DNA of 64,000 nucleotides, from contig NC_014829.1 in assembly GCF_000177235.2 (NCBI RefSeq), positions 1,178,001 through 1,242,000 on the forward strand. The letters run 5' to 3'. The notes under the pieces are model-generated. The model made no database searches, was not told the DNA's origin, and saw only the letters and a program-made list of their open reading frames with translations. Source of the DNA: Evansella cellulosilytica DSM 2522 (GTDB lineage: Bacteria; Bacillota; Bacilli; Bacillales; Salisediminibacteriaceae). Made by a program: the position numbers and the translations under genes. The stretch's first letter is position 1. The number at the start of each line of letters is the position of its first letter. Of the stretch, positions 61,701 through 64,000 are shown piece after piece.

Positions 61701-62899
61701 CAGACTCTAACCAAGCAGTTCAAGTTGAAAAACGAATCGTAAACTATGCTTCTGATGCGACAGCTGATGCAGATTTAACTACAGAATGGAGTCCAATTGC
61801 AAGATATGATGTAGAGCAAAGCAGTGACTTCACGTCTGTTTCTGGCATGAAAGTATATTTAACTGCTGGTGCTAACGCATTAAAGATTACAGCAGAAAAC
61901 GACATTTCATTAGACTATCTAACATTAACATATGACCCAGAGTTAACAGCTTCTGAAAGGATCGTTGTGGAGGCTGAAGATGGGGAATTGTTTGGAGATG
62001 CTAGAGTTACAGAAAATGAACATGTTTCAGGTGGTAAGCTTGTTACGGATATAGGAGTAAGTGAAGAGAATGGGTTAACGCTTACAGTGAATGTCGATGA
62101 AGCAGGGGCTTATAAGCTTTCAATGGATTACATCAATAATGAGCCTGCACCGGTCATGTATACCGATAGACACCCAGACGGATATATTCACCCTTATAAC
62201 AAGGATTTGGTTGAACGTTATGCACAAGTTGTGGTGAACGATCAAACGCCACAAACAGTTTATTTTATCAATACACTTTCATGGGATTCGGTAAGAAATC
62301 ACGTCATTGATATTGAATTAGAGGCTGGAGAAAATACGATTACGTTATATAATGATAATTCTTATCGATTTAATGATGTTATTCAATACGCGCCTCACTT
62401 TGACAAATTTGAAATTGCCAAGGCGTCCATCTCGAGTATTGATAAAACTGAATTAGGAAATGTCATTGCTATTGCAGAAGAATTAGAGGAAGAGGACTAT
62501 ACTAGTCTTTCATGGGAAAACGTAATCGATGCATTACTTCATGCAAAATCAGTGTTTGAAAATGGCTCAGCAACTCAAGCGGAGATTGATGCTGCAAAAG
62601 AAGCGTTGGAAGAGTCACTTGAAGGGTTAGTATTCAGCACGACTGGTTTACACAAAATAATTGATCAAGCAGAAGCTGCAGGAGATTTGTCTGAACCACT
62701 CCTACCTCAGCTTCGCAATAGATTAAATCAAGCAGAACATCATGATGAAAACGGAAGAATAAAGCAGGCGATAAAACAATTATCAGATTTTGTTAAGCAT
62801 ATTAATAATCAAGCGCTTGCGAAGCATGTAGAAGAAGAGACAAAAGCTAGATTAATTGAAGAAGTAGAAAAATTAATGATGGAATGGGAAAATCTATAA
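58745..62899 (+). CDS. Secreted modular glycoside hydrolase (clan GH-A-like)
   Basis: 1384 residues from ATG 58745 (AAAAGGAG upstream). Order of parts: signal peptide (about 1-27); LamG/concanavalin-like domain (about 30-270); a cadherin-like linker; a TIM-barrel hydrolase (about 370-690) with acid/base Glu in FVYVIFNEPNG (E490) and nucleophile Glu in PIVINEYVGWDD (E593), closest to GH39/GH86-like patterns; three CBM6/35-like domains starting TYEAEDAQLNG, YQYEAEEASY and IVVEAEDGEL; a FIVAR-like helical repeat; and a FIMAH-like C-terminus (LHKIIDQAEAAGDLSEP). It should be extracellular and attack a polysaccharide containing galactose. The family is not certain. Confidence 0.75.
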   Translation: MHTFRKGLMVLLSLLLLVAALSLSGAAQTNEEEVPEPLFHWGFEEDEVDGDFIFNQIDVEDSSGFAEMKENATVVDDEHKGSVLHLPGNGWLTLPSNLYEEVNDELTIAVWVNVDSNASNFSRLFASTITEKHLHFQGETGSWSDPEFGFVAGGTTGYEQLIQIGTSPGGAANYRAAIMWEEQITRDTWQHVTITLKDDGEYIVYLDGQSIKIGGMDGNASNDDATLEGAVQRFFDRDFLDALLFNDFGRSIYTSDNDTIGYFDDLQIYNKALTPEQVRANIDSEFNATLKSITIGDDKMTDVKSKDIRYETTQGVVGLEDIQVETTNPDAVVEIEQQNFLSYAITVTSPNELVQTTYTLAFYNPDLGAIASFNMTETNGEIMHGASGFLYGVSEPNVPTIDLLEPLKPQSVEQKPPNGLQHPTGDGLRVADTYLEAGTKWIQLAVQDMYLEWPYEYEGLDHYEELVRETVRTTKEHKHSDKFVYVIFNEPNGIWFSGNLGEDGFLSAWKRIYNVVKEEDPDAKIAGPNFYHYDHNFHEQFLAYTVEHDVLPDQFTWHELSGAGSLSNWYDHVAHYRGLEEQYGIELPIVINEYVGWDDNGSPGRLVPWLSRVENSKVYAGLAYWHSANSLNELAADANKPNGAWWLYKWYGDMTGETVTTETYNAEIEGMYGLASIDDERGKAYTIFGGEDGPITATMIDLADTETFKDASSAHVKLYRTKYTGFMGSHEVPRVEYEGNLPLVDGNLYITVPDSDSMDAFHAIVTPATDDTITDFQDYDRVWTKTYEAEDAQLNGARVEVSGWGAASNDNRFVRGLNSPDRNVEFTVDVPKDGRYKLEVFYGNGAPFTNGQNRAQGELAEQLLKLNGEDYDVLTYDSTIDINKFASKKLYLDLNKGTNTLQFSYHDGMEASLDKIDLTYVGQMGEEAPKVYQYEAEEASYTDGFTFSQTKDQFSSAGYIQGSGENQYTVVVEDNGYYDLEIGYASDSNQAVQVEKRIVNYASDATADADLTTEWSPIARYDVEQSSDFTSVSGMKVYLTAGANALKITAENDISLDYLTLTYDPELTASERIVVEAEDGELFGDARVTENEHVSGGKLVTDIGVSEENGLTLTVNVDEAGAYKLSMDYINNEPAPVMYTDRHPDGYIHPYNKDLVERYAQVVVNDQTPQTVYFINTLSWDSVRNHVIDIELEAGENTITLYNDNSYRFNDVIQYAPHFDKFEIAKASISSIDKTELGNVIAIAEELEEEDYTSLSWENVIDALLHAKSVFENGSATQAEIDAAKEALEESLEGLVFSTTGLHKIIDQAEAAGDLSEPLLPQLRNRLNQAEHHDENGRIKQAIKQLSDFVKHINNQALAKHVEEETKARLIEEVEKLMMEWENL

Positions 62900-62923
62900 A
62901 CACATGTAGTGATAACAAATGAA

Positions 62924-62968
62924 GAGAGGTGGATTCCATATTAACAAATGATATGGAATCCACTTCTC
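62924..62968. terminator. Long stem-loop after the glycosidase gene
   Basis: GAGAGGTGGATTCCATAT / ATATGGAATCCACTTCTC, 18 bp with one mismatch, 9-base loop; no T-run, so perhaps an mRNA 3' stabiliser. Confidence 0.6.
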
Positions 62969-63017
62969 CATGTATGCATGCCTATATAACCTGCTTGAAC
63001 CATCATCTAGTACTACG

Positions 63018-63055
63018 CTGATCTTCTGTGTTTGCAGATGTGATCAGTTTTTTTT
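63018..63055 (+). terminator. Intrinsic terminator
   Basis: CTGATC / GATCAG, long loop, followed by TTTTTTTT. Confidence 0.6.
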
Positions 63056-63101
63056 AAAAGAGAATGGATGGAGTTGTAAAAAGATAAGGGGGAGCTGATC
63101 T

Positions 63102-64000
63102 ATTATCGAACGAATTAACATTGAGGAAAACGGTCTTTATGTAGTATTGGAGATTAGTGATGAGAAAGATATAAGACTATTACATTTCGGAGCGCATCCT
63201 TTTCTAGAAGAGGATGGATGGGACGATCGTAAAAGGAGTAAGTTTAGATTAATCGAACTTCACGTCTCAGGTGAAAATCAACTAGATCATCATGGGTCAA
63301 AACATACTGGAACGAGTCCAGGGAACCGATTAAAGTATTGCAATCGGTATGATAGTAGGAATGATAGAGGGCGGAAAATAGAGATATACCTTACTGATAA
63401 GATAACTAATTTGGATGTGACTTGTCATATGCAATTTTATGACAATATTCCATTTATCAAAAGTTGGTCAGTAGTCTCAAATTCTGGCTCAGAGCCTGTA
63501 GGTTTGGAGTATATATCCTCGTTTGCATTGACGGGTATTGATAAAGAAGGATTACGTACGAGAGAAGATAAAGTTAACCTTCACATACCACATCATACGT
63601 GGTTTGGTGAAGCGCAGTGGAAGGAATATACATTACCGGAATTAGGGTTTCATTCCGTCAACGAGTTTTCCATGAAAAGAATCTCCTACAGTAGTACAGG
63701 TACATGGTCAACTTCTGAGTATGCCCCTACGGCAGTGTTTGAAAATAAGGAAGCTGGAACTTGTTTAGCTTGGCAAATTGAACATCACGGATCATGGCAC
63801 TGGGAAATAAGTGATAGGAACGAGTTGTTGTATTTACAAGTAAGTGGACCAACCGAAGTGGAAAACCAATGGTGGAAGTCTCTTCATCCTGGGGAAAAAT
63901 TTGAAACAGTTCCAGTTGCAATTGGTTCTGTTGAAGGGGATTTTGAAGAAGTGATCAACGCGATGAATCAGTATCGGAGGAGTATACGTCGCGAGAATAG
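63102..64000 (+). CDS. Second GH36-like alpha-galactosidase, 5' part, apparent ATT start
   Basis: An open frame runs from an in-frame TGA at 63096 to the window edge (299 codons). It reads I-I-E-R-I-N-I-E-E-N-G-L, later LLHFGAHPFLEEDGWD and HTGTSPGNRLKYC, FIKSWSVVSNSGSEPVGLEY and LAWQIEHHGSWHWEISD, the N-terminal beta-supersandwich of GH36 enzymes. The ribosome-binding site AAGGGGGAG (63086-63094) is seven bases before ATT (63102), where a homologue would have ATG. So it either uses a rare ATT start or carries a start-codon mutation. The catalytic domain lies beyond the window. Confidence 0.75.
   Translation, partial: MIERINIEENGLYVVLEISDEKDIRLLHFGAHPFLEEDGWDDRKRSKFRLIELHVSGENQLDHHGSKHTGTSPGNRLKYCNRYDSRNDRGRKIEIYLTDKITNLDVTCHMQFYDNIPFIKSWSVVSNSGSEPVGLEYISSFALTGIDKEGLRTREDKVNLHIPHHTWFGEAQWKEYTLPELGFHSVNEFSMKRISYSSTGTWSTSEYAPTAVFENKEAGTCLAWQIEHHGSWHWEISDRNELLYLQVSGPTEVENQWWKSLHPGEKFETVPVAIGSVEGDFEEVINAMNQYRRSIRREN

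Noticed and set aside
1-64000. rRNA and tRNA genes, phage integrase or transposase genes
   Set aside because: None were recognised on either strand; the repeats are non-autonomous and I saw no complete insertion sequence.

Overview
The window is AT-rich chromosomal DNA from a spore-forming member of the Bacillaceae (Bacillota). The evidence is a GerA/GerB/GerC-type germinant receptor operon, a SigZ-type ECF sigma factor, a T-box leader, strong AGGAGG ribosome-binding sites, CcpA-like sites and proteins that look most like Bacillus families. The GH36 enzymes, type 2 IleS and high repeat load would fit an environmental (perhaps alkaliphilic) Bacillus-like organism, but the species cannot be fixed from sequence alone.

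Layout. 1-5.5 kb: a 52-bp-period tandem array, DUF2200, an unknown protein, a divergent MFS exporter/MerR pair, a PH-domain protein and a DUF1272 mini-protein. 5.5-10.6 kb: an isochorismatase-family fragment, a divergent SgrR-type regulator/MFS pair, a permuted papain-like hydrolase and a truncated GNAT. 11-16.4 kb: DUF1801, a PadR-DUF1048-ABC exporter operon, DUF418, and a second 52-bp-period array of 14 units. 16.4-26.6 kb: an Ltp-repeat membrane protein, small proteins, an XPD-like helicase with an N-terminal nuclease-like domain, SigZ plus a cysteine-rich mini-protein, the ger operon and a diguanylate cyclase. 26.6-30 kb: staygreen homologue, D-cysteine desulfhydrase-like enzyme, permease pseudogene, a third 52-bp-period array, PadR-DUF2812. 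30.3-39.1 kb: a putative toxin-antitoxin pair followed by a complete Wadjet (JetD-A-B-C) anti-plasmid operon. 39.3-49.3 kb: T-box-controlled ileS (type 2), ykkC/guanidine-I-type riboswitch plus codBA, a lipoprotein, and an ABC-F protein preceded by a leader peptide and attenuator. 50-64 kb: an alpha-galactoside locus with an ABC importer, GH36, AraC and LacI regulators, a 1384-residue secreted modular glycosidase, and the start of a second GH36-like enzyme.

How the genes work together. The galactoside locus is tied together by a common palindrome (AGTAAA-N-TTTACT) in front of the importer, the lacI gene and the large glycosidase, with two cre-like sites. SigZ and the cysteine-rich gene carry matching ECF-type promoters with identical spacing. 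The Wadjet operon is translationally coupled throughout by short gene overlaps.

The most unusual signal is architectural. Three separate tandem arrays (9, 14 and 3 units) all have an exact 52-bp period with no indels, and two of them share a hairpin core although the rest of their units differ. Several families of short palindromes are scattered between genes, and some sit exactly at the broken ends of pseudogenes or provide the stop codons of flanking genes.
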